In this document: positions 43,606 to 53,670 of the stretch, piece after piece
How the letters are laid out: the number at the start of each line of letters is the position of its first letter
How positions within the stretch are numbered: position 1 is the first letter of the stretch
DNA from: Pelotomaculum isophthalicicum JI
GTDB lineage: Bacteria; Bacillota; Desulfotomaculia; Desulfotomaculales; Pelotomaculaceae
Direction: 5' to 3'
DNA: 64,000 nucleotides
Assembly (NCBI RefSeq): GCF_029478095.1
Contig: NZ_JAKOAV010000001.1
Span: 1-64,000 of the forward strand
Translations under genes and position numbers: made by a program
The notes under the pieces: generated by a model
What the model was told of the DNA's origin: nothing
The model's input: the letters and a program-made list of their open reading frames with translations, nothing else
The model's database searches: none

Positions 43606-45108
43606 ATGAGGGAACAAATTGCTGTTGGTGTTACAATTCCAGCCTATAATAATGAAGCACCATATCATCCGTATGTTTCCTACCCTGAGGTTCCTTTTTC
43701 AGAAACGTCGAAATACCCAAATTTCCCATATCATCTTTTGAGACAGTTATTTTTAAAACTTGGCCTTGATAAAGAGCATTATGGTACTCCTCATTGGAAC
43801 CCGCTCGGCGCAATTATCCGGCTGGGCCAGACTGTTTTAATCAAGCCGAACTTTGTTTTAAGCTCTAATCTAAGCGGTGGCGATTTGTTTGCTGTGGTAA
43901 CTCATCCGTCAATCATACGTGCGTTGATTGATTATATTTATATTGCTTTAAAAGGAACCGGGCGAATAATAGTTGCCGACGCTCCGCAGATGGATTGCGA
44001 CTGGGAACAGTTGATGGCAGCTCAGAGACTGGATACTATCCAGACTTTCTATCGTCGAAAATTCAGTTTTGAGATAGAACTATATGATCTTAGAAATTTT
44101 GCATTAATTGATCCTTCGAAACCGGCTTATTCTGAGAATAGAAAAGAGCTTCCCGGCGATCCTCAAGGCAGCGTGATAATTAATCTCGGCAGAGAAAGTG
44201 AATTTTATGGCCTTCCAAGTGAAAATTATTATGGTGCCGACTATAATCGAAATGAAACAATAAGGCACCATCAAGGAGAGATACATGAATACTGCGTATC
44301 TGAAACGGTTTTGTCCGCGGATGTTATTATTTCCGTTCCTAAAATGAAGGTGCATAAAAAAGTCGGGGTTACTTTAAATCTGAAAGGTCTTGTCGGGATT
44401 AACACTAATAAAAACTATTTAATTCATTACAGGGTAGGTACAGCAGGTGAAGGCGGAGATCAGCTCCCAAATAACCTTAAAGCAGATGACCTGTTATTAA
44501 TAAAAATACAGCGCTGGCTATATGATCACGCGCTCGCCAAGCAAAATAAGATGGGCGATTCAATGTATAAATGGGTGTTATCATTGTACAGGTTTTTTAT
44601 CAAACCGTTTATGCATGTAGATAACTCCATAGCAATGTATGATGGAGGAAACTGGCATGGCAATGATACGGCTTGGCGCATGACTGCCGACCTTGCCAAG
44701 ATACTTTTTTTTGCAGATTCTCAAGGCAATCTCTGCGATAAAATACAACGCAACTTTTTTTGCGTTGTTGATGGGATAGCAGGTGGTGAAAATAACGGTC
44801 CATTAGCTCCTGATGTTAAGCGATGTGGTTGTTTGGTTGCGGGGCGGAATCCTCTAGCGGTTGATTTGGTTACAGCCAGATTAATGGGTTTTGATATAAA
44901 AAAGATAAAACAATTTAGCATGATTTTTAAAGAAGGCAGTAAGATTTTACCTTGTTCAGCTGAAGATATCAATATCATATTAAACGGATTAATTATTAAA
45001 GGGCGACATTTTTTTGACGATCATTGGGATGATCCGGTTTTTGGCTTTAAACCACATCCCGGCTGGACAGGACATATCGAAATATCTCAAGATAGGTTAG
45101 GTAGGTGA
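43606..45108 (+). CDS. DUF362-domain protein
   Basis: 500 aa of the DUF362 superfamily: VLIKPNFV, ADAPQMDCDW, PKMKVHKKVGVTLNLKGLVG, and a C-terminal VDLVTARLMGFD. Function is unknown; the family occurs in extracellular polysaccharide clusters. No cysteine-rich ferredoxin motif. Its stop overlaps the next start (GTGA), so the two genes are coupled. Confidence 0.75.
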   Translation: MREQIAVGVTIPAYNNEAPYHPYVSYPEVPFSETSKYPNFPYHLLRQLFLKLGLDKEHYGTPHWNPLGAIIRLGQTVLIKPNFVLSSNLSGGDLFAVVTHPSIIRALIDYIYIALKGTGRIIVADAPQMDCDWEQLMAAQRLDTIQTFYRRKFSFEIELYDLRNFALIDPSKPAYSENRKELPGDPQGSVIINLGRESEFYGLPSENYYGADYNRNETIRHHQGEIHEYCVSETVLSADVIISVPKMKVHKKVGVTLNLKGLVGINTNKNYLIHYRVGTAGEGGDQLPNNLKADDLLLIKIQRWLYDHALAKQNKMGDSMYKWVLSLYRFFIKPFMHVDNSIAMYDGGNWHGNDTAWRMTADLAKILFFADSQGNLCDKIQRNFFCVVDGIAGGENNGPLAPDVKRCGCLVAGRNPLAVDLVTARLMGFDIKKIKQFSMIFKEGSKILPCSAEDINIILNGLIIKGRHFFDDHWDDPVFGFKPHPGWTGHIEISQDRLGR

Positions 45109-46208
45109 ATAAAACGGCAGAAATAGCAATTGTTGGAGACTTGGCGCTTCATTATGGCCCTCAAAAATGTGATAAAGATATTTTAGATTGTTTAGGTTCA
45201 ATGAGTTTTGTAATTGCTTGTTTAGAGGCTCCGATATGTTCTTATGGGACAGGGCCGAAATATAAAAAGAGAACGGTTTTTCGTATCGATCCATCCCGGG
45301 CCGAAAGGCTAAAAAAATATAACTTGAAAGTAGTATCATGCGCCAACAATCACATTATGGATTTTGGGAAGCGGGGAATCGCCGAAACATTAACAATTCT
45401 CAATAAAATAGATATTTCTCCCATAGGGCTGAAGACACCTTCTGCGAACCATACATTTGTTGACTTGAAAGAACCTTTTAAAATGAGGATCGCTGCTGGT
45501 ATGGGCAAAGGTCTTTCTATTGGTTCATTCTACATATCTTCAATTAAAGATGTGGCGAATGCTTTGAAAAAAGCCCCTGAAGATGTGCTGCGCATCGCTT
45601 ATTTACACGGCGGCACTGAATACGTGTCATTTCCGGATCCACACCAGTTTAGAGAGACGTTGCATTTATTAAGAGAATGCCGGGTGGATATTATCTGCTG
45701 GTCACACTCCCACGCGCCGGCGCCTTTTACCGTGAAAGGCGGTGTCTTTATTGCCTGGGGTCTCGGCAACTGGGACTTGACCAGTCCTGAAAACCGCCAA
45801 AGGAATGTTTCAAAGCGCGCGCTGGCGCTTACCATTAGTAGAATGGAAACAATAGGTCTTAATAATTTATTAACTGCTTTTGAGCGAAGGATACTACCGG
45901 ATGGAAATAAAGATGTTTTACATAAAAGCACATATGAATGGTCACAAAGAATAATATCAAATATAAGTTGTGAGGAAATTGCAGAAATTCATAAAAAATG
46001 GGCTGAAATAGACGCCTGTGTGTGGCTGCCGCAAACATGCGCCGCTATTAAGTGGAGGATCCAAAAATATGGCTATCGAACGGTGGTAAAAGATTTAATT
46101 AAAATTATATTGTCCGGTAGATGGTGGAAAGCACTATATAAAATCAACTTTGACAGGATGAATGAGGCATGTGCCGAATGGGATGGGTTCAAAAAAAGCT
46201 TGCGGTAA
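45105..46208 (+). CDS. CapA-family metallophosphatase-like protein
   Basis: 367 aa. CapA/PgsA fold with the metal-site blocks AIVGDLALHYG, SCANNHIMDFG, LHGGTEYVSFPDPHQ and WSHSHAPAPFTVKGG. CapA proteins act in poly-gamma-glutamate or capsule export, but the catalytic role is not defined. No N-terminal signal or membrane helix is visible. GTG start, with 4 bp overlap with the DUF362 gene. Confidence 0.78.
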   Translation: MNKTAEIAIVGDLALHYGPQKCDKDILDCLGSMSFVIACLEAPICSYGTGPKYKKRTVFRIDPSRAERLKKYNLKVVSCANNHIMDFGKRGIAETLTILNKIDISPIGLKTPSANHTFVDLKEPFKMRIAAGMGKGLSIGSFYISSIKDVANALKKAPEDVLRIAYLHGGTEYVSFPDPHQFRETLHLLRECRVDIICWSHSHAPAPFTVKGGVFIAWGLGNWDLTSPENRQRNVSKRALALTISRMETIGLNNLLTAFERRILPDGNKDVLHKSTYEWSQRIISNISCEEIAEIHKKWAEIDACVWLPQTCAAIKWRIQKYGYRTVVKDLIKIILSGRWWKALYKINFDRMNEACAEWDGFKKSLR

Positions 46209-47704
46209 ACAGTTTCTTTGTTGCGTCGGCACAGGTTATAACAGGTCTGTTAGGTTTGGGCACACAGGTTCTGGTTGTGCGGAAGATTGGTGTGAGCGGG
46301 GTAACGGATGGTTTTTTTGTTGCTTACGTGATACCGGATGTTGTCGGCGGTATTGTTATGTCGCTTGCCTTGCTTGTTTTACTGCCCCGTGTCGTCGACA
46401 AAGAGGGGCTTTCCCCATACGGGCGTAATCTTTGCTGGATGTTTGCTTTATTGAGCGCGGTCATATTGTCAATAGCAGCCTTAATTGTTATTGTAACGAA
46501 TATTTCACTCGCTGCATTTCTCGGCCCCGGCTTGACGGAAGAAGGGGTAAAAGTGGCAGGAAAAGCATTGTCTATCATGGCTCCAGCAATCATGCTTCAA
46601 GGAACCGGAGGAGTAGCCATAGCAATGCTGCAGGCTTGCAATTTTTTTGCGGCTGCTTCTTTAGGACGCGTATTTTTTATGTTGGGGCCTTTTATAGCTG
46701 CAGTTGCGTTAGTGGATATTTATGGGATATATTCGCTTGCTTGGGGTGTATTGGCCGGTTCTTTTTCGGCTTGCATTTTCCTTGTCTTAATCACCTTGGC
46801 GGTTACAGGGCGACCCCTGCTTTATGAGGTATGGGCTACCCGGTTAGAAGCGGTTGAGATAACAAAAGGCGCCGTCCCCGTTCTATTTGCACGCTGTGAA
46901 GGAGAAGCATGGGGGTTTGTTATCCGCGCCGTTGCCACTACTACATTGCCCGGTGGGGTAACGCTACTGGTTTTAGTTCAGAAGCTCGCGAATTTATTAT
47001 ATCTGGCAGGCAGCAGTATATCTACGGCAGCTTATCCTGATATCGCCCGCGAGAGCAGGTTTGGAAGCGAAGGTTTTATCGGCCTTACCCGGAAGAGAGC
47101 GGGACAGATATTTTTGGTGATGAATGTTCTTGCCTGGCCTTTGGCTGGCGTGGCAGCCAGCATAATGAACATGATAACCAACAGCACTGTTTATGTAGAA
47201 CCGTCAATTGCATATTTCGCACCCGTATGTTTGTCGCTTTTTTCAATAATGGCACCCTGGGTGAGCATAAACGGTCTCATAGGCAATGCAACCTGGGCTG
47301 TTGGAAGGGTGTGGGGACGACTTGCCATTGAAGCAGCTACTCTCTTTATGCTCCTGCCGGTATTGTGGTTTTGCGCAAGAATATGGGGTTTCATAGCAAT
47401 ACCAGTTATTTTTTTCGCCGAGTGGCTCATTTTAGTTTTTGCCGGCGAGCTTCTATTAAGATATTCCCTTCGTCAACCGGTCTTATCAAAAAATGATGTT
47501 ATCGCTTATCTTGGCATAACGGTTGGAAGCCTGCTTGGGGGTTGCGCGGCACGGATAACCGCAAATGTTTTAGACAGAATGCTCTCTTTTTATCTGTTTT
47601 ACCAATTTCTTTCTTCAGTTGCAGCTTTTATTGTTGGTGCCGTTGTATCGGGGCTGTTTGCTTTTATCATTGTGCGCAAGGTCTTGAAATATGAATTTGC
47701 TTAA
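46169..47704 (+). CDS. MurJ/Wzx-like lipid-linked oligosaccharide flippase
   Basis: 511 aa with about 14 hydrophobic helices and MVN-family character (GVTDGFFVAYVIPDVVGG, ALSIMAPAIMLQGTGGVAIAMLQA). It probably flips the undecaprenyl-linked repeat unit outward. A cluster member, so a Wzx role is more likely than peptidoglycan MurJ. It overlaps the capA-like gene by 40 bp; a second ATG at 46178 reduces this. Confidence 0.8.
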   Translation: MCRMGWVQKKLAVNSFFVASAQVITGLLGLGTQVLVVRKIGVSGVTDGFFVAYVIPDVVGGIVMSLALLVLLPRVVDKEGLSPYGRNLCWMFALLSAVILSIAALIVIVTNISLAAFLGPGLTEEGVKVAGKALSIMAPAIMLQGTGGVAIAMLQACNFFAAASLGRVFFMLGPFIAAVALVDIYGIYSLAWGVLAGSFSACIFLVLITLAVTGRPLLYEVWATRLEAVEITKGAVPVLFARCEGEAWGFVIRAVATTTLPGGVTLLVLVQKLANLLYLAGSSISTAAYPDIARESRFGSEGFIGLTRKRAGQIFLVMNVLAWPLAGVAASIMNMITNSTVYVEPSIAYFAPVCLSLFSIMAPWVSINGLIGNATWAVGRVWGRLAIEAATLFMLLPVLWFCARIWGFIAIPVIFFAEWLILVFAGELLLRYSLRQPVLSKNDVIAYLGITVGSLLGGCAARITANVLDRMLSFYLFYQFLSSVAAFIVGAVVSGLFAFIIVRKVLKYEFA

Positions 47705-49961
47705 TTATTGCAAGAAAATAGTATCCCTTCCTCCCAAAGTTCTTGCCGTAAAAGTGGTTCGTTTGATGAAACGCAGGTTGATGGAGAGAAGACAGCGTTA
47801 CTTTGACCAACTCTGTATTACTTTTGATAAAAATATTGTTAAAGGTAAGTTGTATCAATATTTGACTGGAATTTCAGTCAGTCGTTTAGAACCGTACAGA
47901 GAGACAGTAATTTCACTGGTGGAGCTTTATTTGAATCACAGTTTTGACCTGCTTGGTTCTGGATGGGTTCAGGTGAAACATGGGATGAATTGCCGCGGGC
48001 TCGAAAATTATCGTTACGAGATGAGTAAAGCAATTTTTGCGGATAAAGAAGGAAGATGGCTGGAAGGCCGGATTAATACGACAAACTCAAAAGAATCTCA
48101 ACGTATCTGGAGTCTTGTTGACGACTATTATGTACCCATTGACTGGCACCTTGACTTTAAGTCCGGTTACCGCTGGGACGAGTCCACCTGGTACAAGGAC
48201 ATCCGTTATGGACATAAACCGGGCGTGGATGTCAAAGTGCCCTGGGAACTGGCCAGAATGCAGCACCTGCCGTTATTTGCCTGGGCCTATGCCTTGCAAA
48301 AAAACACTGCGCGCTACGGGCCAACGGGCCAGGCTGAATTCCTGCCTCCTGAATTGTACGTCCGTGAATTTCGCAACCAGGTGCTGGATTTCATAGCCTC
48401 CAACCCGCCCCGTTTCGGCGTAAACTGGCACTGTACCATGGACGTGGCCATCAGGGCGGCCAACTGGCTGGTGGCATACGACATGCTGCATGCTTTTGGG
48501 GCAAAATTTGATAATGAATTTCTTGAAGTGTTTCAGCATTCCGTATATGATCATGGCAGGCACATAATAGATAATCTGGAGTATACTCCCGAACTGCACG
48601 CCAATCATTACCTGGCCAATATTACCGGCCTGCTGTTTGTGGCAGCTTACCTGCCCCGCACTGAAGAAACAGACCGCTGGCTGGCCTTTGCCGTACAGGA
48701 ACTGATATCCGAGATGGATTACCAGTTTAACCCGGATGGAAGCAATTTTGAAGCGTCCACAAGCTACCACCGCTTGTCGACGGAAATGATGTTATACGGC
48801 TCCATCCTGTGCGTTACCCTGCCCCCGGGGAAAAGGGAGGCATTGAAAAATTATGAAACAGCGGGCCACAAGGTGAGGCCGAGGCTGAAGCCATATCACG
48901 AGCAATTATATAATGTAGACGACCCTTTGCTTTTTCCGCCCTGGTTCTGGGAGAGACTGGAGAAAGCCGCCGAATTTACCTTGCATATCACGAAACCAAA
49001 TGGAGAAGTCCCACAGGTGGGCGATAACGACAACGGCCGTTTTTTGAAAATATGGCCGTCTTACCGGAAAATGACAGTAAGAGAAGCTGTTAGAAAATAC
49101 AAAAATCTGGAGAACTACAATAATCTGCCGCCAGACGCTGTTTACTGGGAAGAGAATATTCTGGACCACAGACATATCACCGGAGTGGCAGGGGTGCTTT
49201 TCCGGCGATCTGACCTCATTAATTTAATAGAAATGAGTAATCCAGAGGTACAGTTGGTGCAGAACTGGTTAAGAGATATTTATGTGCCTTCGTATCATGT
49301 CGACCCGGGGCGGCCTCACCCTGCTGCTGAAGGCAGGACGGCAGGTGATTGCATATCCCTGGAAGCCTGCTTGGAACAACTGAAGAGCGAATACGGGGAG
49401 CCTGTGATAACTTTTTTTGGAGCGGAACGTCCCGGTCCGCCTCTGACGCAGGACTTGGAAATAATTTCGTACCCCGGCTTCGGTTTTTATCTTTACCGCT
49501 CGCAGCGGTTGTACCTGGCTGTACGATGCGGCTCTCTCGGCCAAAAAGGTAACGGCGGCCACGCCCACAACGACCAGTTGAGCATTGAACTGAACATAGA
49601 TGGCAAAGATATCATCCGTGATCCGGGAACTTACCTTTACACACCCATGCCTGAAAGGCGTAATCATTTCCGGTCCACTGCAGCTCATTTTACGCCTCAA
49701 GTGCCGGGAAAAGAGCAAAACGAGTGGTTTCCCGGAATGAGTGGACTTTTTCAATTAAAAGACCGGGCCAGGGCAGAATGCCTTTATTTTAATAAGGATG
49801 GCTTTACAGGTCGCCATTTTGGCTTTGGTAAATGTGTGACGCGGTTAATAATGATTGAAAAAGAAGGCGTTTATATTTACGATTTTAATGCGTTTTCTCC
49901 AGGTGAAACAGCAAAGTCTTATTCAAATGGTTATGGTTTGTTAATTGAAAAAAATAATTAA
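47691..49961 (+). CDS. Heparinase II/III-family protein
   Basis: 756 aa. N-terminal alpha/alpha toroid (NWHCTMDVAIRAANWLVAYDML, HANHYLANITGLLFVA, FEASTSYHRLSTEMMLYG) and C-terminal beta-sheet domain with the signature GHAHNDQLSIELNIDGKD and RDPGTYLYTP. Family members are uronic-acid polysaccharide lyases. In assembly clusters they are thought to trim or epimerise the polymer. No signal peptide is seen, which is odd for a lyase acting outside. It overlaps the flippase gene by 14 bp. Confidence 0.85.
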   Translation: MNLLNYCKKIVSLPPKVLAVKVVRLMKRRLMERRQRYFDQLCITFDKNIVKGKLYQYLTGISVSRLEPYRETVISLVELYLNHSFDLLGSGWVQVKHGMNCRGLENYRYEMSKAIFADKEGRWLEGRINTTNSKESQRIWSLVDDYYVPIDWHLDFKSGYRWDESTWYKDIRYGHKPGVDVKVPWELARMQHLPLFAWAYALQKNTARYGPTGQAEFLPPELYVREFRNQVLDFIASNPPRFGVNWHCTMDVAIRAANWLVAYDMLHAFGAKFDNEFLEVFQHSVYDHGRHIIDNLEYTPELHANHYLANITGLLFVAAYLPRTEETDRWLAFAVQELISEMDYQFNPDGSNFEASTSYHRLSTEMMLYGSILCVTLPPGKREALKNYETAGHKVRPRLKPYHEQLYNVDDPLLFPPWFWERLEKAAEFTLHITKPNGEVPQVGDNDNGRFLKIWPSYRKMTVREAVRKYKNLENYNNLPPDAVYWEENILDHRHITGVAGVLFRRSDLINLIEMSNPEVQLVQNWLRDIYVPSYHVDPGRPHPAAEGRTAGDCISLEACLEQLKSEYGEPVITFFGAERPGPPLTQDLEIISYPGFGFYLYRSQRLYLAVRCGSLGQKGNGGHAHNDQLSIELNIDGKDIIRDPGTYLYTPMPERRNHFRSTAAHFTPQVPGKEQNEWFPGMSGLFQLKDRARAECLYFNKDGFTGRHFGFGKCVTRLIMIEKEGVYIYDFNAFSPGETAKSYSNGYGLLIEKNN

Positions 49962-51204
49962 AAAAAGTTTAAGAAGAATAATTCAAGAAAGATCGAGATT
50001 AGAAGAATATATGTTAATGAATAAAGATTGGCCCCAAAAAGCTAACAGGAAAAAAGTATTAATGGCTGTGGGAAATTACTGGACATCGCCATTTCAGGTA
50101 GGAAGCCATCATATCGCTAAAGGTTTTGTAGAAGCTGGTTGGGATGTTGCTTTTATTTCCGATCCAATATCACCTGTTCATTTGTTAGGTGGGAATTTGG
50201 AAGATTTAAAGAAAAGGTTTAAGATATACGGTACTGGCGGGAAAAACTATTTGGAAGGAAAATTATGGACGTATATTCCTTTTGCGATGTTTACTCCACA
50301 TAATAAGCCATTTCTTCGTTCACAATTTGTTGCTAAAAACTGGTATAAGTTTACTGTTCCCAATCTGGTAAAAAAGATAAAAAATGCTGGATTTGAAGAA
50401 GTGGACCTGCTTTACTTTGATAGTATAAATCAGTATTTCTGGCTTGATAAGATTAATCATAAAAATTCTATTTTGCGTATAGCTGATAAAAATTCCGGTT
50501 TCAGAAAATATACCTCTGCGGCCAGGGTGATGGAAACAAGACTGGCTCAAAAGGTAGATGCTGTTATTTATTCTGCGCATAATCTAGAAGAATATGTTAA
50601 ATCATTGCGACCAAAAAAAATGTTTCATGTACCAAACGGCGTTAATTTTGAACACTTTGCCGGCGGTTCACGGGCAATGCCTCCAGATTACAGGAATATA
50701 CCAAGGCCTATAGCTATTTATGTAGGAGCTATGGATTTATGGTTTGATTATGATTTAGTAAGTGAAGCGGCTCGAGAGTTGCCTAATATTTCTTTTGTCT
50801 TAATTGGTCCTGCCGAATTGGCGCGAAAAAAACTGCAATTGCTTCAAAACATCCATTTGTTGGGGCCACGTAAATATGACGAACTACCGCCCTATTTATA
50901 TAACAGCGATGTAGGCATAATACCTTTTGATGTAAAAGGTCATGCAGATTTGGTAAATAGTATTCATCCTTTAAAGCTTTATGAATATATGGCCTGCGGC
51001 CTCCCGGTAGTGTCTGTAGAATGGCAAGAAATAAAAAAATTAGGGAGCCCAGCAATTTTATGTAATTCAAAAGAAGATTTTGTAAAAAACCTCTTGGAAC
51101 TCCATTTTATTTCAAATAATAAAATAGATTATATAAATTATGCAAAACGACAAAATTGGGTGAAAAGAATAGATAATCTCATTAAAATTTTAGGAGATCT
51201 ATGA
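49945..51204 (+). CDS. Glycosyltransferase family 4-like
   Basis: 419 aa. GT-B fold: an N-terminal donor-independent half and a C-terminal Rossmann half with VPNGVNFEHF, YVGAMDLWFDYDLV, and LKLYEYMACGLPVVS-like sugar-nucleotide region. Probably adds one sugar to the repeat unit. TTG start at 49945 overlaps the heparinase gene by 17 bp; an ATG at 50011 is an alternative. Marks the beginning of a strongly AT-rich block. Confidence 0.8.
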   Translation: MKKIIKKSLRRIIQERSRLEEYMLMNKDWPQKANRKKVLMAVGNYWTSPFQVGSHHIAKGFVEAGWDVAFISDPISPVHLLGGNLEDLKKRFKIYGTGGKNYLEGKLWTYIPFAMFTPHNKPFLRSQFVAKNWYKFTVPNLVKKIKNAGFEEVDLLYFDSINQYFWLDKINHKNSILRIADKNSGFRKYTSAARVMETRLAQKVDAVIYSAHNLEEYVKSLRPKKMFHVPNGVNFEHFAGGSRAMPPDYRNIPRPIAIYVGAMDLWFDYDLVSEAARELPNISFVLIGPAELARKKLQLLQNIHLLGPRKYDELPPYLYNSDVGIIPFDVKGHADLVNSIHPLKLYEYMACGLPVVSVEWQEIKKLGSPAILCNSKEDFVKNLLELHFISNNKIDYINYAKRQNWVKRIDNLIKILGDL

Positions 51205-51205
51205 A

Positions 51206-52486
51206 ATGAGAATTAAAATAATAATTATAAATAATATGCTTATATTTATTTTTTTGTTTTTCTTGTTATACTCAAATTTTATTAGTAGAATTATTGGTTA
51301 CAATTTAAATGCGCTATTTTATTTATCATTTCTTTTGTTATTAATTTACTCCTTAAGAAAGTATTTCTTGAATAAAATTATAATTTTTCAATTATTTATT
51401 GTTTTATTCTTTGCTATATATATTTTTGATACATCATTTGATTTTTCTGCAAATTTATTAACTATAAAAGATTTTATTGTTCCGCTTTTATGTTTGGGAA
51501 TTGGAATGTTTTTTACTGAAAATAAACTTACAGCAATTAATTATTTAAATATATTATATTTATTTTTTATTGCATATGGTATAATTCAAGAAGTTTGTTT
51601 TTATACTGGATATTTTTATTTTTTGCCCTGGGATGTGAATTATAGTGAATTATGTATTGCTAATGGTGTTGTTAATATATACCAAGGGAATCTTTTGCGC
51701 TTTTTTGGAATGATGAATTCTTCTATAGAATATCAAGTATTTGTTTCAATGATTCCATTGTTTCTTTTGCTAAATTATAATGTTATAGTTAATAAGCGGA
51801 TTTTTATTATAAATTTTATATTGTCAATTTTGTTTTTAACATTCTCATTTGAAAGAAGTCCAATAATAATGTTTTTAATAGTGTTAATTATATGGAAATT
51901 CAAAGATGTTTTAAAGTTTAAAAATTTTATTATAGTTTGTTTTATGGTATTAACAATATTTACTTTTATAAATTATAATATTGATTTTTTATTAAATAAT
52001 GAATATACAAAGTATGCATACCAACGATTAATAAATGGTTTATTTTTAAAATATAATGAAGATGCTGCAATATTGGAAAGGAATAATTTACAATGGAAAA
52101 TATCTAAAGATATAGCTACTAAAGAATTTTTCGGTATAGGACCAGGTAGAATAACTCCTTCAGCTTCAGAATACAAGGGATATATAGGTCCACATAATAA
52201 TTTTCTTGCCTTTTATTTGGCTTACGGTATAGTTGGCTTAATTTTGTTTTTAATATTTATACTATTTATTATAATGCGATTATCTAAAATTAAAAATAAT
52301 TTTAAGTTATTTGGATATGGTATAATAGTAAGTTTTTTTGCGATGGCAATGTTTAATATGCCATTCAGCGGTAAACAAGGCATAATATTTTATATGTTAT
52401 TGGGATATTTAATTAATGAACCATTATCACAAACTATTGTGCCTCTATCAAGCAAATCAACATTGAAATTAAAAGAATCCATGTAA
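51206..52486 (+). CDS. O-antigen polymerase/ligase-like membrane protein (Wzy)
   Basis: 426 aa and about 10-11 membrane helices, with a large loop holding GIGPGRITPSASEYKGYIGPHNNFLAFY, typical of the Wzy_C/O-antigen ligase family. Likely polymerises repeat units outside the membrane. The gene is very AT-rich, clearly different from wecC or purB in the same window. GGAG lies about 10 nt before the ATG. Confidence 0.8.
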   Translation: MRIKIIIINNMLIFIFLFFLLYSNFISRIIGYNLNALFYLSFLLLLIYSLRKYFLNKIIIFQLFIVLFFAIYIFDTSFDFSANLLTIKDFIVPLLCLGIGMFFTENKLTAINYLNILYLFFIAYGIIQEVCFYTGYFYFLPWDVNYSELCIANGVVNIYQGNLLRFFGMMNSSIEYQVFVSMIPLFLLLNYNVIVNKRIFIINFILSILFLTFSFERSPIIMFLIVLIIWKFKDVLKFKNFIIVCFMVLTIFTFINYNIDFLLNNEYTKYAYQRLINGLFLKYNEDAAILERNNLQWKISKDIATKEFFGIGPGRITPSASEYKGYIGPHNNFLAFYLAYGIVGLILFLIFILFIIMRLSKIKNNFKLFGYGIIVSFFAMAMFNMPFSGKQGIIFYMLLGYLINEPLSQTIVPLSSKSTLKLKESM

Positions 52487-52512
52487 GTAGTTGGTTAAAA
52501 GAGGTGTATAAA

Positions 52513-53643
52513 TTGGTAAGTATAAATTATAGGTTCATAAATCAAAATAATAAACGATATATGCGCTTTATTTCAAGAATTGATAAAATCGGTTATAAAA
52601 TTTTTAATAAAAATAAGAATAGAATAGATTATTCTTCTGTAAAAAGTGTAGCTATTTTACAACTTGCCCATATAGGAGATTTTATTTTAACATTACCTTT
52701 TGCCAATTTATTGCATCAAAAAATAAGTTCAAAAATAATTTTTGTTGTTAATAGTACAAATGCTTTATTGGCAAAAAAATGTTCATTTATAGATGATGTG
52801 ATAGAGGTAGATGCGCCATATTTTGCAAGAAATAAAAATAATAATAACTTATTTTCCTTTGTAAAACAACTTTCCAAGATAAATGCTGATCTTATTTTTG
52901 ATTTGCGTGGAGATATTCGTAATTTAATATCGGTTTATTTTGCATCAAAATATAAATATCTTGTTGGTTATGCCGAAGGTGGCTGTGGATTCTTATTAAG
53001 TAAAAGATTGGATTATCCATGGCATGGGCATATATCTGAAACTTTTAATAAATTGTTACTGGAATTTGATATAAATGAAAATCCTATTGATTATTGGAAT
53101 AAGGATAATATTCCTTATATTGATTGCAGATTAAAACTTCCTAAAAATTATTTATTGATTCATATCTCTACTGCTGCCCAAGCAAGACAATGGCCTATTG
53201 AAAATTTTATTGAACTAATTAAAAAAGTTTCTAAATATATTCATGTCATTGTGCTTGGGGTAAAAAATGATTTAACACCTGCGCAATTTGCTGATATCAA
53301 ATATATACCAAATACTACAGTTTTAATTGGAAAAACTAATCTTTTAGAATCAATTGATATCGTACGTAAAAGTAGTTATTTTCTTGGATTAGAATCTGCA
53401 TTTGTGCATATAGCTGCATTATTAGGTAAACGTGTTGTCGGAATTTATAGCGGCACAACAAATAAGTTGAGATGGGGTCCATTTTCTCTTTATCCTGATC
53501 AAATAATAATCATTAAAAATAAACCCTCCTGCAGTGGTGAAGATGGATGTGGAAAGCTAAATTGTATAAATAATATATGTATGATGCAAATAAATATTGA
53601 CAGAGTTTTTCAAGCAGTTAATGAAATGATAGAAAAAAATTAA
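52513..53643 (+). CDS. GT9 heptosyltransferase-like protein (1)
   Basis: 376 aa. GT9 fold with N-terminal VAILQLAHIGDFILTLPFANLL and C-terminal LLGKRVVGIYSGTTNKLRWGPFS, and a Cys-rich end (SCSGEDGCGKLNCINNICM). GT9 enzymes transfer ADP-heptose, and the gmhA-hldE-gmhB genes follow. TTG 52513 lies just after AAAGAGGTG; the GTG at 52504 overlaps it. AT-rich like its two upstream neighbours. Confidence 0.82.
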   Translation: MVSINYRFINQNNKRYMRFISRIDKIGYKIFNKNKNRIDYSSVKSVAILQLAHIGDFILTLPFANLLHQKISSKIIFVVNSTNALLAKKCSFIDDVIEVDAPYFARNKNNNNLFSFVKQLSKINADLIFDLRGDIRNLISVYFASKYKYLVGYAEGGCGFLLSKRLDYPWHGHISETFNKLLLEFDINENPIDYWNKDNIPYIDCRLKLPKNYLLIHISTAAQARQWPIENFIELIKKVSKYIHVIVLGVKNDLTPAQFADIKYIPNTTVLIGKTNLLESIDIVRKSSYFLGLESAFVHIAALLGKRVVGIYSGTTNKLRWGPFSLYPDQIIIIKNKPSCSGEDGCGKLNCINNICMMQINIDRVFQAVNEMIEKN

Positions 53644-53670
53644 TTTAGTTTTTTGGGGGGATATGGGTAT

